The notes under the pieces are model-generated. The model was not told the origin of the DNA. It made no database searches and saw nothing but the letters and a program-made list of their open reading frames with translations. 64,000 nucleotides of DNA from CAYZJB01 sp964602985 (GTDB taxonomy: Bacteria > CLD3 > SB21). The position numbers were made by a program, and so were the translations under genes. Positions 9,821 through 17,922 of the stretch are shown piece after piece (positions within the stretch are counted from its first letter, which is position 1; each line of letters opens with the position of its first letter). Location: NCBI GenBank assembly GCA_964602985.1, contig CAZRTJ010000014.1, forward strand, positions 33,356 through 97,355, given 5' to 3'.

Positions 9821-10993
9821 TCATGATTTCACAAACGTTCGCTGGTAGGCTCCGTCGCCGTAGGATTGGTCGTAACGAGCGATCATCTTCTGGGCGACCG
9901 CCTTCCGTTCTTCGGATCGGTAATTGGTTCCCGAGTCGATCAGTTGCTCCGCTTGCACAATGAGTTCGCGCGGCGGTTCTCCTCCCGGTGCACAGTGACT
10001 ATGCGTCTTCTTGAGCAGATCTATTTTGGCCTGCGTCAGAACTATGTCCACATTCGCGAACGCTTCGAGATAGGTTTCGTGGTTGAAGATATCGTCCCAG
10101 GACAGACCGAAGGACTGTTTAAGAAGTAATTCCCGAAATGCCAGACGGTGCGGGTTGAGTTGTTGCGTTCTTCGAATATTCTTTTTCGTGCGGGACGGAT
10201 TCGTTTTGTCCAACCACCGATCGTCCGTGGGCGCGAATTTCGTGTAGGCATCGATCCAGTCGTTGACCAGTGTAAGGATGTAATCACAGCGATTCCATAT
10301 CGCGCTCCATTTGGCCATGTCGGGCGCGTAGCTCCACTCGATCCTCTGCCGCTTCAGCCCAAACAAGAAACTGTCCGGTATGCCAAAGGACGCCGCAGAA
10401 GCCATTTCATCAAACGCACTCAGAATCTCCTCGCGCATTCGAACTTCAAGGGATCGATTGGCAAATGTTGTCCACTCCAGATCCGTGACCAAACCCTGGC
10501 GCGCGGCCACCGACCCCTCGAGGGCCCGGTCGAGACCTTTTTCGATCAGCTGTCGCAAGAACACTGGATACGATACTCCCGATTGTCCCAGATCCATCAC
10601 GTCCTGCACAGCTTTCTTCAAGACGACTGCCTCGGCAGGCTTCATCGTACCCGAGGACACTTGCTGATCGTAGGACGACAACGCGCTCGTGTACGCCTGG
10701 AGGGTCTGGCGGAGCAATCCGGCGTCTTCGTCACCAGTCGATGTTGACTGCTTGGATGCGTCCGCCAGAACTTCGCCGTAGTAGGTACTGAAATTCAAAA
10801 AACAATTTTCCGTCGTCAATTTCGCACTGAAGGCGGCGACGTCGTCTATCTCCTGCGCGTACTTCTCCATTTTGGCCAGTTCCGCCGCCATTTTGTCAAA
10901 CGACGGACCGGACAGCTTCCGGTCACGGCACTCTTGAACCATATTCCGAAAAGTACCGAGCATGCTGTCGCTGATCATTTTATCGATGGGCAT
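9821..10993 (-). CDS. Uncharacterised 390-aa cytoplasmic protein
   Basis: I do not recognise a family. The 390 residues have no signal peptide or membrane segment and are predicted mostly helical. Visible landmarks are an acidic, Gln/Ser-rich first third, an aromatic-rich centre (IWNRCDYILTLVNDWIDAY near residue 235) and a basic stretch (SRTKKNIRRTQQLN) before a helical C-terminus. It is followed by a possible tiny membrane peptide and preceded, across a 212-base gap filled with a dispersed repeat, by another helical protein of unknown function. Both are on the same strand as the 647-aa secreted protein further upstream. Coding is supported by length and codon pattern; function is open. Confidence 0.7.
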   Translation of the reverse strand: MPIDKMISDSMLGTFRNMVQECRDRKLSGPSFDKMAAELAKMEKYAQEIDDVAAFSAKLTTENCFLNFSTYYGEVLADASKQSTSTGDEDAGLLRQTLQAYTSALSSYDQQVSSGTMKPAEAVVLKKAVQDVMDLGQSGVSYPVFLRQLIEKGLDRALEGSVAARQGLVTDLEWTTFANRSLEVRMREEILSAFDEMASAASFGIPDSFLFGLKRQRIEWSYAPDMAKWSAIWNRCDYILTLVNDWIDAYTKFAPTDDRWLDKTNPSRTKKNIRRTQQLNPHRLAFRELLLKQSFGLSWDDIFNHETYLEAFANVDIVLTQAKIDLLKKTHSHCAPGGEPPRELIVQAEQLIDSGTNYRSEERKAVAQKMIARYDQSYGDGAYQRTFVKS

Positions 10994-11032
10994 GGAGGTT
11001 CCTTTCGTTACTTATTCTTTGTTCTGGATCCG

Positions 11033-11205
11033 ATCGTCCAGCGAAGTCGAGACGAGTCGTCGAGCTTTCGTGGCCTCCTCGACTCCCGCTCGGAGGCCGG
11101 TTTGGTCGTCGAGCGAATTCGAGACGGGTCTTCGAGCTTTCGTGGCCTCCTCGACTCCCGCTCGGAGGCCGATCCGGTCGTTGAGCGGGAGTCGAAACGA
11201 CCGAT
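11033..11205. repeat. Dispersed double-hairpin repeat, two tandem 72-bp units
   Basis: This gap contains two tandem copies of a 72-bp unit. Each carries an identical 27-base core with GGCCTCC and GGAGGCC arms (11072-11098 and 11144-11170), and each core is preceded by GTCGAGCGAA..TCGAGACG motifs. A third partial copy ends near 11200. The same core or flanking motif recurs near 14.8, 16.1, 51.2 and 60.2 kb, always between genes. Confidence 0.85.
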
Positions 11206-11877
11206 TCATCCCTGCCCGCAGTATTGTTTGTGTTGGTCGATTCGCAGTTTGACGACCTCGTCGGGAAACGGAATGCCGCGCCGGTGGCGGACTTCCCAAA
11301 TCAAGTCATAGTCAAAATCCCAGTCGGCCCTGTAATTTCGATTGTTCTTGAGCCTCTCGGCATATTGCTGTCGTCCACGCTCGAGCGTTTCGGACACGAA
11401 CTTCTTGTTTTCTTCCTTCCATTCGTCGGGAATGTCCGGCGCGATGGCCTGTGCTTCCTCCAGATCCTCGAGAACCTTGAAGTCGGAATAGAAATCCGAC
11501 ATCAGAAGGTCCACGGTAATCAGCAAGGACACCTCCTGTTCGATGCTCGACGAGATCTGCGCGACTTCCATCGCCGTTTTGGCCGATCCGATTTCATTCA
11601 GAATGCGTTCCGGCGCCAGCGCGCGAATGATCTCGTCCATTTTCCTATAGCTCTCCAACCGGGCCGCTTCCTGATCCTCGACGAGGGCAATGGCGCATCT
11701 CACTTCCGGATGTTCTCTTTCAATCACCGCTCGGAAGTCTTCCAGCCTGGCGCAGCTTTTGATCGCCTCCGCCATTTTCTTTTCCGCTTCGTAGCATCTC
11801 TTATACGCCGGTTGGTTTTCGTATTTTTTCATCCGCGCTTCGTAGTACGCGATATACTCTGCGTGTCGTTGATCCAT
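11206..11877 (-). CDS. Uncharacterised helical, charged 223-aa protein
   Basis: The frame could open with GTG at 11898, but the internal ATG at 11877 (MDQRHAEYIAYYEARM) has a GGAG eight bases upstream and is the better start. The protein is strongly charged and predicted almost wholly alpha-helical, probably coiled-coil in its first half (YEAEKKMAEAIKSCARLEDF, then ALVEDQEAARLESYRKMDEI). It has no export signal. The C-terminus contains a WDFDYDLIWEVRHRRGIPFP segment. I cannot name a family. It sits in a minus-strand group with the 390-aa and 76-aa proteins, separated from the former by the dispersed repeat. Confidence 0.68.
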   Translation of the reverse strand: MDQRHAEYIAYYEARMKKYENQPAYKRCYEAEKKMAEAIKSCARLEDFRAVIEREHPEVRCAIALVEDQEAARLESYRKMDEIIRALAPERILNEIGSAKTAMEVAQISSSIEQEVSLLITVDLLMSDFYSDFKVLEDLEEAQAIAPDIPDEWKEENKKFVSETLERGRQQYAERLKNNRNYRADWDFDYDLIWEVRHRRGIPFPDEVVKLRIDQHKQYCGQG

Positions 11878-11958
11878 CTTAGTCTCCAAAAAAACCACGC
11901 CGTGGGTCCTTGTCTCAAGCCATCCCGGAGGATGTCACAGACGCGCACGGCGTGAATG

Positions 11959-12189
11959 TTATGGACTCGTCGTGCCGATTTCCGATTCGTCGAATACCTG
12001 ATCCCAGTTGATCTCTACATCTTCATTCCACAAGCAGACCGCTTCCGAGGATCCGTCCACGATCAGGACAGCCGGTTCGTCGATCCCCTCCCCGGGCGCC
12101 AGTCCGCACGCTTCCTCATGGACAGGGGACGGTTTGCCCGCAGACATCAGACCCGCAACGATCCAGAGTATCTCAAGCCAGATGTTCAT
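11959..12189 (-). CDS. Small membrane-anchored acidic protein
   Basis: This 76-residue frame starts at an ATG with GAGGAG at good spacing. The first 17 residues (MNIWLEILWIVAGLMSA) form a hydrophobic helix or short signal peptide. The rest is very acidic and contains two cysteines (EEACGL and AVCLWN), ending DQVFDESEIGTTSP. It follows the 647-aa secreted protein across a hairpin-rich 52-base gap. No family is recognised. The clear ribosome site and absence of an overlapping better gene support it. Confidence 0.6.
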   Translation of the reverse strand: MNIWLEILWIVAGLMSAGKPSPVHEEACGLAPGEGIDEPAVLIVDGSSEAVCLWNEDVEINWDQVFDESEIGTTSP

Positions 12190-12193
12190 TGTC

Positions 12194-12234
12194 GGCTCCT
12201 CGAAAGGAGCCGCACGCCATGGAAGACGTGCGGC
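12194..12234 (-). terminator. Two overlapping hairpins after the 647-aa gene
   Basis: GCCGCACG (12209-12216) pairs perfectly with CGTGCGGC (12227-12234), and GGCTCC pairs with GGAGCC (12194-12211). The two stems share bases and are mutually exclusive. There is no strong T run, so this may be a processing or attenuation structure rather than a simple terminator. It contains the ribosome site of the 76-aa gene. Confidence 0.4.
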
Positions 12235-12241
12235 CGTTCTT

Positions 12242-14185
12242 TTACTGCTTCCAGTTTCCGCTCTTGGCGATGTTCTCTTTGGGAATTTCGTACCCGAAAT
12301 TCAGAATCGTAGGCTTGATCTGATATCCGGTGGAATGGAACGTGTAGTCATCCGGAATCGCACCCAGTCCCGTCCATCGGAAATTCTTCTCTGTTGGCTG
12401 ACGGGAGAAGGACAGGAGAATGATTTCATATTTTCCATCCGGCCTTTCAAACAGTCCATAGCCCGTACCGACGTAGTTGTTCACCTGAGTCTGGTTCGGG
12501 AAAGGTTTCATGACCACGCCGGTTTGGGCGCACGACAACTTGATCAGCTTGCCGTATTTCGATAATTCTTCCCGATTAGGAATTTCTAACTGTTTGTCAA
12601 CCGAACCGTACTGATCCGGAAAGACGACGGTGGACAGTTTCTTGGCCCACAGTTTTTCGTAATACGCCTTCAGCACTTCCTTGCCCTTGCCGTCGAGTTG
12701 GATTCGGAAATTTCCCGTCGCGGCAAATTTATCGTCGTACCCCTTGTCGTCCAGACCGAACACGATGTCGTACGTTCCCGGCGTCAGGGACAACAGCCAC
12801 TTCACCATGTGCAGCGTGGGCAAGTATTGAAGATGGCTCTTGTAGGTGGTCTTCTCAGGATCCGGAAGCAGATCGAGGGCAATGTACGACAGCTTCAGCG
12901 CGGGCTGGTCCTTCCCGCCGACATCATACACATGGACGGAGGATGAGACGCCCTTGTCTTCCGTACTGAGTTTGAAGAACGCGTCCGGAAGGCACGAAAC
13001 ACTGTACCCGAGGTCTCGATCGATCTTAGTCGCGCCGATTTCTTTCACCGTCTGGCGGAAATACGCCATCGCATACACGGGTTGTCCGGGTATGATCTCT
13101 GTGACGATGTCGGCAGAGTTTTCCTTTCCGACGGTCTGCGGATTCTTGAACAGTACGATTTTGTTGACGTTTTGTTTGTGGAAGGGACCGGTGAACAAGT
13201 GCGCAAAGTTGGTCATCGCTCGTTCAAACGCCGAATTGGCTTCCTTCTCCACATCTTCAAACACCGGATTGTCTGGAAACATGGCTTTGAAACTCCGCGC
13301 CATCAGACCGGCCATTTCGAAATACGCCAGCTTGACGTCTGTACTGTAGGTGATCCCGTCCCCCTGTGCGATACAGATCGACACGGCGCGCGCCAGCTCC
13401 CGTTGACCGTCTTCCATTTTGTCTTTCCACAACAGGAGCTTGTTGATCGACTCGTTGATTTTCTCATCGTCTCCGCTGGTCACGCCGATCTCTTTCCCGT
13501 CTTTGGCTTCCTGGCCGCGCGCGGGCTTGTGCAGTCGATTCTTCAGCGCGTAGAAGTATTTCGGCTGGGACGCTTTGTCGGAGGCCATTCGTTTGGCCAG
13601 GGATGGATAGTCGATTTGCTGCAGGATCTGAACCATCGTGCTCGGTTGCACCTGATCGCCCGAGACGGTCGGCAGCATGTGTTCCGCGACGATATCGTAC
13701 GGGGATCGACTCACGGCTTCGGCGATGCCTTTGTAGTAGGGCAACATCGATGCTGCGCTATTGCCGCCGCCACCCGCACTGTTGCCTCTGGCCGCAATGG
13801 CGGCCTTGCGTCGATCCACGCCTTCCCACATGGGTTTGGTGTCTTCCTTGGGCCAGTTCTTCTCGATCATCTGGATCTGCAGTTCGATCTTGTTGACATA
13901 CCGGGGCAACTGGCTTTCCCAGTTTTGATTGCCCCATTTGCCTTCCTTGATGACCGTATCAAAATCTCCAAACAGTTTTCGCAGATCCGTAAGCGCCTGC
14001 GTGAGCCGCGAGTCCTTCGTTCCCTCCTGTTGTTGTCCGCCGCCCGCGCGACCGCCTTGCGAATCGCTCTTGCCTTTGTCCTTCTTCTTGTCCTTGAGCA
14101 GTTTGTCCAGTTGGGCGGAACTTCCGCCGACATCGGCAAAACCGATCGCCAGAACGGCGAGAAGAATTGACAGAATCGTTTTCAT
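12242..14185 (-). CDS. Secreted uncharacterised 647-aa protein
   Basis: A clear signal peptide (residues 1-24, ending in SSAQ) is followed by a lysine-rich, low-complexity linker (LLKDKKKDKGKSD, then GGRAGGGQQQ) and a long mature domain with no family I recognise. The C-terminal 250 residues look beta-rich, with YDVGGKDQPALKLSYIALDL, TPGTYDIVFGLDD and GYGLFERPDGKYEIILLSFS, resembling extracellular sandwich domains. The middle is helical. There is no T9SS tail or lipobox, so it is probably periplasmic. Upstream lies a lipoprotein on the same strand. The ATG has a GGAGG nearby. Function unknown. Confidence 0.8.
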   Translation of the reverse strand: MKTILSILLAVLAIGFADVGGSSAQLDKLLKDKKKDKGKSDSQGGRAGGGQQQEGTKDSRLTQALTDLRKLFGDFDTVIKEGKWGNQNWESQLPRYVNKIELQIQMIEKNWPKEDTKPMWEGVDRRKAAIAARGNSAGGGGNSAASMLPYYKGIAEAVSRSPYDIVAEHMLPTVSGDQVQPSTMVQILQQIDYPSLAKRMASDKASQPKYFYALKNRLHKPARGQEAKDGKEIGVTSGDDEKINESINKLLLWKDKMEDGQRELARAVSICIAQGDGITYSTDVKLAYFEMAGLMARSFKAMFPDNPVFEDVEKEANSAFERAMTNFAHLFTGPFHKQNVNKIVLFKNPQTVGKENSADIVTEIIPGQPVYAMAYFRQTVKEIGATKIDRDLGYSVSCLPDAFFKLSTEDKGVSSSVHVYDVGGKDQPALKLSYIALDLLPDPEKTTYKSHLQYLPTLHMVKWLLSLTPGTYDIVFGLDDKGYDDKFAATGNFRIQLDGKGKEVLKAYYEKLWAKKLSTVVFPDQYGSVDKQLEIPNREELSKYGKLIKLSCAQTGVVMKPFPNQTQVNNYVGTGYGLFERPDGKYEIILLSFSRQPTEKNFRWTGLGAIPDDYTFHSTGYQIKPTILNFGYEIPKENIAKSGNWKQ

Positions 14186-14212
14186 GAACTCCTCCTTGGA
14201 ATAGTGAGTGGA

Positions 14213-14710
14213 TTATGGGTTTGAGACAAGGGATAATCGAGCTGTAAAACTTCCATAAATCGACGTAGTACCGTCGTCCAGACGAACACGGCCAATCACG
14301 TCCTGACCGTCCACTCGCTGAATTTCCATGGTTCCCGCATCGCGACCGGACAGAATCACCGATCCTCCGCGCGTCTGGAATTGCGCCGACACTCGCCGTT
14401 CCCCGCTGTCCGTGCACGCATACACGCCTGGATCCAACGACGACGTGCCATCCACGACCAGCGTGATGCGAATGTCTTCCACCGAAGAGGGAGCACGATT
14501 CGCAGCCAGGTCGTAATTCGCCATCGAAATCAGGTACCTCCGGTCGCTGACCCGGGAGACCCGTCCGGGCTGGAGTTTCACCTCGTGCTGCAGGACGGGA
14601 TTGTAAGACGCCTTGGACTCCACGATCACAGAATTCCCCACGCCGGAATTCAAGCGGCCACAGGAGGGCAGGATCAGGAGACATGCGATGACAATACTTC
14701 GATTCATCAT
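14213..14710 (-). CDS. Lipoprotein of unknown function
   Basis: The likely start is the first of two adjacent ATGs at 14710 (MMNRSIVIACLLILPSC); the frame is open further upstream but only this start places a lipoprotein signal correctly. The lipobox LPSC is followed by GRLNSG. The mature 148 residues are beta-rich (YLISMANYDLA, IRITLVVDGTSSLDPGVYAC, GSVILSGRDAGTMEIQRVDG) and end in a strand-like SFTARLSLVS, compatible with a small Ig- or lipocalin-like sandwich. It starts the minus-strand group that includes the 647-aa secreted protein 27 bases downstream, so the two are probably co-transcribed. Confidence 0.72.
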   Translation of the reverse strand: MMNRSIVIACLLILPSCGRLNSGVGNSVIVESKASYNPVLQHEVKLQPGRVSRVSDRRYLISMANYDLAANRAPSSVEDIRITLVVDGTSSLDPGVYACTDSGERRVSAQFQTRGGSVILSGRDAGTMEIQRVDGQDVIGRVRLDDGTTSIYGSFTARLSLVSNP

Positions 14711-14825
14711 GCAGGTCAACATGTTCAAAACCACGCGCGCAGGCAACTAACACAATCGACAGTCCGCAAACCGATCGTCCCGTCGAACTATCACAATCGA
14801 TAGGTTTTCGGCCTCCCCTTGCGCG

Positions 14826-14868
14826 CGGGAGTCGAGACGGGTCGTCGAGCGGGAGTCGAGACGGGTCG
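14826..14868. repeat. Dispersed repeat remnant, two 24-bp units
   Basis: The 19-base string CGGGAGTCGAGACGGGTCG occurs twice with a 24-base period. It matches the flanking motif of the dispersed repeat family seen near 11.1 and 16.1 kb, here without the GGCCTCC/GGAGGCC core. It lies between divergently transcribed genes. Confidence 0.75.
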
Positions 14869-14931
14869 GGTTTTTATCGTTGCGTTGCCAGGTCCTTTGT
14901 GGCAAATTGCCAAAAACTCGAAGGATTTTGG

Positions 14932-15696
14932 ATGAAGAAGCTGATCCTATGGATTTGCGGCACGGCTTTGGGTTGGGCGCAGTCGGATTATCCCGAAGCC
15001 ATCATGGATAATTCCTTTCTGATCGAGGAGGCTTACAATCAGGAACCGGGAGTCGTTCAACACATTTCGAATTTTGTCTACGATCACAAGGCGCAGGACT
15101 GGACGTATTCGTTCACACAGGAGTGGCCCGTCGTGAGTCAAAGACACCAGTTGAGTTTTTCTGTGCCGCTGGCCAATGTCAACAACCATTCGGGAATCGG
15201 AGACATTGCGGTCAATTATCGTTATCAGGCCGCATTCGACCCCAACGGGTGGTCGTTTTCGCCTCGATTGACTCTTTTCCTCCCGACGGGCGATGCTGGC
15301 AAGGATCTGGGCTCCGATCCCATGTACTATCAATTGAATTTTCCTGTCGGCGTCCGGGCGTCTTCGCGCTGGGCGCTGCACTTCAATGCAGGAACGACGT
15401 ATCAACCGGGCGTCGATATCGGAGGAGATAGACAGAGTCTATTGAACGCACATATCGGAGCGAGTGCCATCTGGTTGGTACGTCAGAATTTCAATCTCAT
15501 GGTCGAATGGATCTCCGAGTGGAACGACGACGGATCGAAATTCAAGAAAAGCTCTGTCATCAATCCGGGATTTCGTTGGGCGAAGAATTTCGGAAGCCTC
15601 CAGATCGTGCCGGGCGCGTCCCTCCCGATCGAGTTGACCCGCGGCGACAAGTTCCGACAGGTTTTCCTGTACTTGTCACTGGAACATCCGTTCTGA
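14932..15696 (+). CDS. Outer-membrane beta-barrel, MetA/transporter-like
   Basis: The start at 14932 (MKKLILWICGTALGWAQ) gives a proper signal peptide of about 17 residues and follows AAGGA. The 254-residue protein resembles the phenol-degradation MetA/outer-membrane transporter family: alternating strands (QLSFSVPLANVNNHSGIGDI, AVNYRYQAAF, FSPRLTLFLPTGD), the conserved small-loop GIGD and PTGD motifs, and a terminal strand ending in an aromatic residue (LYLSLEHPF), the usual barrel-closing signature. It probably forms an outer-membrane channel for small molecules; the substrate is unknown. It stands alone, with dispersed repeats on both sides. Confidence 0.75.
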   Translation: MKKLILWICGTALGWAQSDYPEAIMDNSFLIEEAYNQEPGVVQHISNFVYDHKAQDWTYSFTQEWPVVSQRHQLSFSVPLANVNNHSGIGDIAVNYRYQAAFDPNGWSFSPRLTLFLPTGDAGKDLGSDPMYYQLNFPVGVRASSRWALHFNAGTTYQPGVDIGGDRQSLLNAHIGASAIWLVRQNFNLMVEWISEWNDDGSKFKKSSVINPGFRWAKNFGSLQIVPGASLPIELTRGDKFRQVFLYLSLEHPF

Positions 15697-16268
15697 AACG
15701 GGCGGCCCCGAGGCATTTTTCCGCAGGCCGCGAGAGAAAGTTATTCTCGGCGACCTGTGAAAGCCTACGTATTCCTCAGGGCTTTCGCCATGAGATCGAC
15801 AAGAATGACGCACTCCCCAAAAAAGGGTTTAGCCCCAAATTGATATCATGCCCTGCGTCCGGTTTGGATCCACTACGTCCGAGCGACAAACGACGTGAAA
15901 AAACTCTGCGGCATCCTTTTGCGGAGGCCGAATTGAACGCATGTCGCAGAACGAGCGGAAAAACCATACTGCTGTGAGAATGAGAATAGCCTGCGGCAGT
16001 ATGGAGTTGGAATTCTGAATCATGAGGATGACTGGGCCTGCAAGTTCAGGCCTCCTCGTCTGGCGCTCGGAGGCCGTTCCTATTTTCTTGCGCTCAATGA
16101 TCGTCGAGCGGGAGTCGAGACGGGGTCGTCGAGCGGGAGTCGAGACGGGGTCGTCGAGCGGGAGTCGAGACGGGGCTGCATTCCTCAGCCTGAAACCGGA
16201 CACTCGATCCGCTCTGAAAGGCTTGATTCTCCTGCCTCGCGTCGCTACACTCCATCGGAGGTGATCCT
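15697..16268. repeat. Gap with dispersed-repeat hairpin and a perfect 3 x 25-bp tandem repeat
   Basis: No convincing gene lies in this 572-base gap. It holds a hairpin of the dispersed family (16049-16075, GGCCTCC and GGAGGCC arms with a variant loop) and three perfect 25-base copies of TCGTCGAGCGGGAGTCGAGA plus CGGGG at 16101-16125, 16126-16150 and 16151-16175. An 18-base string at 15712-15729 (GGCATTTTTCCGCAGGCC) recurs exactly at 24365-24382. Confidence 0.85.
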
Positions 16269-16871
16269 ATGATCGATCCGCGAGTCGATGCTTACATTGA
16301 ACGGGCGGCGGCCTTCGCACAACCGATTCTCCGCCGCTTGCGGGAGATCGTCCACGAAGTGTGCCCTGACGTCAGGGAGACGATGAAATGGTCCTTCCCC
16401 CATTTCGAATACAAAGGCGTACTCTGCAGTTTCGCGGCGTTTAAAGAGCACTGTGCGTTTACGTTCTGGAAAGGCTCGCTCCTGTCCGACCCAAAGAAGA
16501 TTCTGAACACATCCGACGCCATGGGCCATTTGGGAAAGATCCGAACGATTAGCGATCTCCCACCGGCCGCGACGCTCAACCGGTACCTCCGCGAGGCGAT
16601 GAAACTCAACGAAGCCGGAATCAAACCGAAGAAGACTCCGTCTGGGAAGAAGAACATCGCCGTACCGGCCGATCTCAGGCGAGCGCTCGCGGCTAAGGCA
16701 AAAGCCCGCGCTCATTGGCAGGTCCTCAGCCCAAGCCACCGACGCGAGTACATCGAGTGGATCACCGAAGCGAAAATGCCCGCCACGCGAACGCGACGAA
16801 TCGCCCAAACCGTGACATGGCTGTCCCAGGGAAAGAATCGAAACTGGAAATACGAAAGAAAGGATGCATGA
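16269..16871 (+). CDS. YdeI/OmpD-associated DUF1801 family protein
   Basis: A 200-residue soluble protein with the two-part YdeI architecture. The N-terminal DUF1801 domain contains LRRLREIVHEVCPDVRETMK followed by WSFPHFEYKGVLCSFAAFK. After a Lys/Pro-rich linker (KPKKTPSGKKN) comes the C-terminal OmdA-type helix bundle (VPADLRRALAAKAKARAHWQ, then LSPSHRREYIEWITEAKMPA and RRIAQTV). YdeI-family proteins are linked to bacteriocin or peptide resistance in some bacteria; the molecular activity is not established. An AGGTGA motif precedes the ATG. The stop overlaps the start of the next lipoprotein gene as ATGA, so the two are probably translationally coupled. Confidence 0.85.
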   Translation: MIDPRVDAYIERAAAFAQPILRRLREIVHEVCPDVRETMKWSFPHFEYKGVLCSFAAFKEHCAFTFWKGSLLSDPKKILNTSDAMGHLGKIRTISDLPPAATLNRYLREAMKLNEAGIKPKKTPSGKKNIAVPADLRRALAAKAKARAHWQVLSPSHRREYIEWITEAKMPATRTRRIAQTVTWLSQGKNRNWKYERKDA

Positions 16872-17278
16872 AACGAATTTGGATCCTCGCTCTGGCGCTC
16901 TCCGGTTGTACTGCATCACGGTCGATATCGTCGGACAAGCTGGCCTGCACGGAATTGCGGGACAAGAATGCCTTGCCGACTTTTCTCGTCCATTTTGAAA
17001 CCGCCGTCGTGAAGAAAGCCGACATGAACATAACCGGCCGAGTGACGGGATTGGACAGCTCATCGCTTGTGGGAATCCCGGTTCAGCTCGGATACTGGAA
17101 GCACGCGGATGACGGATCGTACTTTTACATTCGACTCGAACGAAAGACGGATGCGAGCGGGCAATTTCATTTTCAAACCGCCGTTTTGCCGGAAGATTAC
17201 TTGATATTCGAGACGCCCTCCGAGAGCCGCTTCTATCGGATCGGCGAATTGCTCGAATCCGACCAGTGCGCGGAGTAG
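16868..17278 (+). CDS. Small lipoprotein with carboxypeptidase-regulatory-like fold
   Basis: The frame starts at the ATG in the ATGA overlap with the preceding gene. MKRIWILALALSGC is a classical short lipoprotein signal with cysteine 14. The mature part (ADMNITGRVTGLDSSSLVGI, then IRLERKTDASGQFHFQTAVL and EDYLIFETPSE) looks like a single carboxypeptidase-regulatory-like or transthyretin-like beta-sandwich, common in envelope proteins of the FCB group. The protein is 136 residues and probably inner- or outer-membrane anchored. Its ligand is unknown. It is followed by a 0.6-kb repeat array with no genes. Confidence 0.72.
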   Translation: MKRIWILALALSGCTASRSISSDKLACTELRDKNALPTFLVHFETAVVKKADMNITGRVTGLDSSSLVGIPVQLGYWKHADDGSYFYIRLERKTDASGQFHFQTAVLPEDYLIFETPSESRFYRIGELLESDQCAE

Positions 17279-17317
17279 CGATGGGCGTTATTTCGAACCA
17301 CCAAAGGCCTCCACTCT

Positions 17318-17834
17318 GGTCATTTCGAACTGCCGAAGGCGGTGAGAAATCTTTTCGTTCCTATTGGACTGCCGAACGACAAGATTTCTCAGTCGCTTCG
17401 CTCCTTCGAAATGACCAAACAACCCAGACCCTGCATCCGCTACGCGACATCGACGCGACCAAAGGCCTCCACTCCCTGGTCATTTCGAACTGCCGAAGGC
17501 CATCTTTCCCCGTCATTTCGAACCACCAAAGGCACTCCACTCTGGTCATTTCGAACCGCCGAAGGCGGTGAGAAATCCTTTCTTTCCTGTTGTACTGCCG
17601 AACGACAAGATTTCTCAGTCGCTTCGCTCCTTCGAAATGACCAAACAACCCAGACCCTGCATCCGCCACGCGACGTAGTCGCCACCAAAGGCCTCCACTC
17701 TGGTCATTTCGAACCGCCGAAGGCCATCTTTTCCTCGTCATTTCGAACCGCCGAAGGCGGTGAGAAATCCTTTCGTTCACGTTCCACTGCCGAACGACAA
17801 GATCTTTCAGTCGCTTCGCTCCTTCGAAATGACC
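17318..17834. repeat. Tandem array of long inverted repeats upstream of the lysine operon
   Basis: Three near-identical units of 98-99 bases lie at 17318-17416, 17544-17642 and 17737-17834. Each has perfect 12-base inverted ends, GGTCATTTCGAA and TTCGAAATGACC (the third lacks the first G), plus an inner GAGAAATC/GATTTCTC pair, so a unit can fold into one long imperfect hairpin. Half-units and a shared spacer (AACCCAGACCCTGCATCCGC) separate them. Several frames stay open through the array, but they only translate the repeat and should not be annotated as genes. Confidence 0.9.
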
Positions 17835-17870
17835 AAAGAGTCCCGCCGTTCCCAATCAAAAATCATTTGA

Positions 17871-17900
17871 AAAGGACATTTAATTTTCCAATTGTCCTTT
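17871..17900 (+). promoter_or_regulatory. Leader hairpin before lysC
   Basis: AAAGGACA (17871-17878) pairs with TGTCCTTT (17893-17900) across an AT-rich 14-base loop, 22 bases before the lysC start. It could be a leader or attenuator element. No lysine riboswitch fold was recognised. Confidence 0.3.
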
Positions 17901-17922
17901 AGTCAGTAACCCAATTACACAG

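Noticed and set aside
16101..16175. CRISPR array
   Set aside because: The three 25-bp units are directly adjacent with no spacers, and no cas genes are present.
17266..17902. Overlapping open frames on both strands that read like repeated hypothetical proteins
   Set aside because: They translate the 99-bp inverted-repeat array; the same peptide words recur with each unit in several frames, and there are no ribosome sites.
17835..17922. Lysine riboswitch before lysC
   Set aside because: Only one short hairpin is present; the multi-helix core of the lysine riboswitch is not recognisable.
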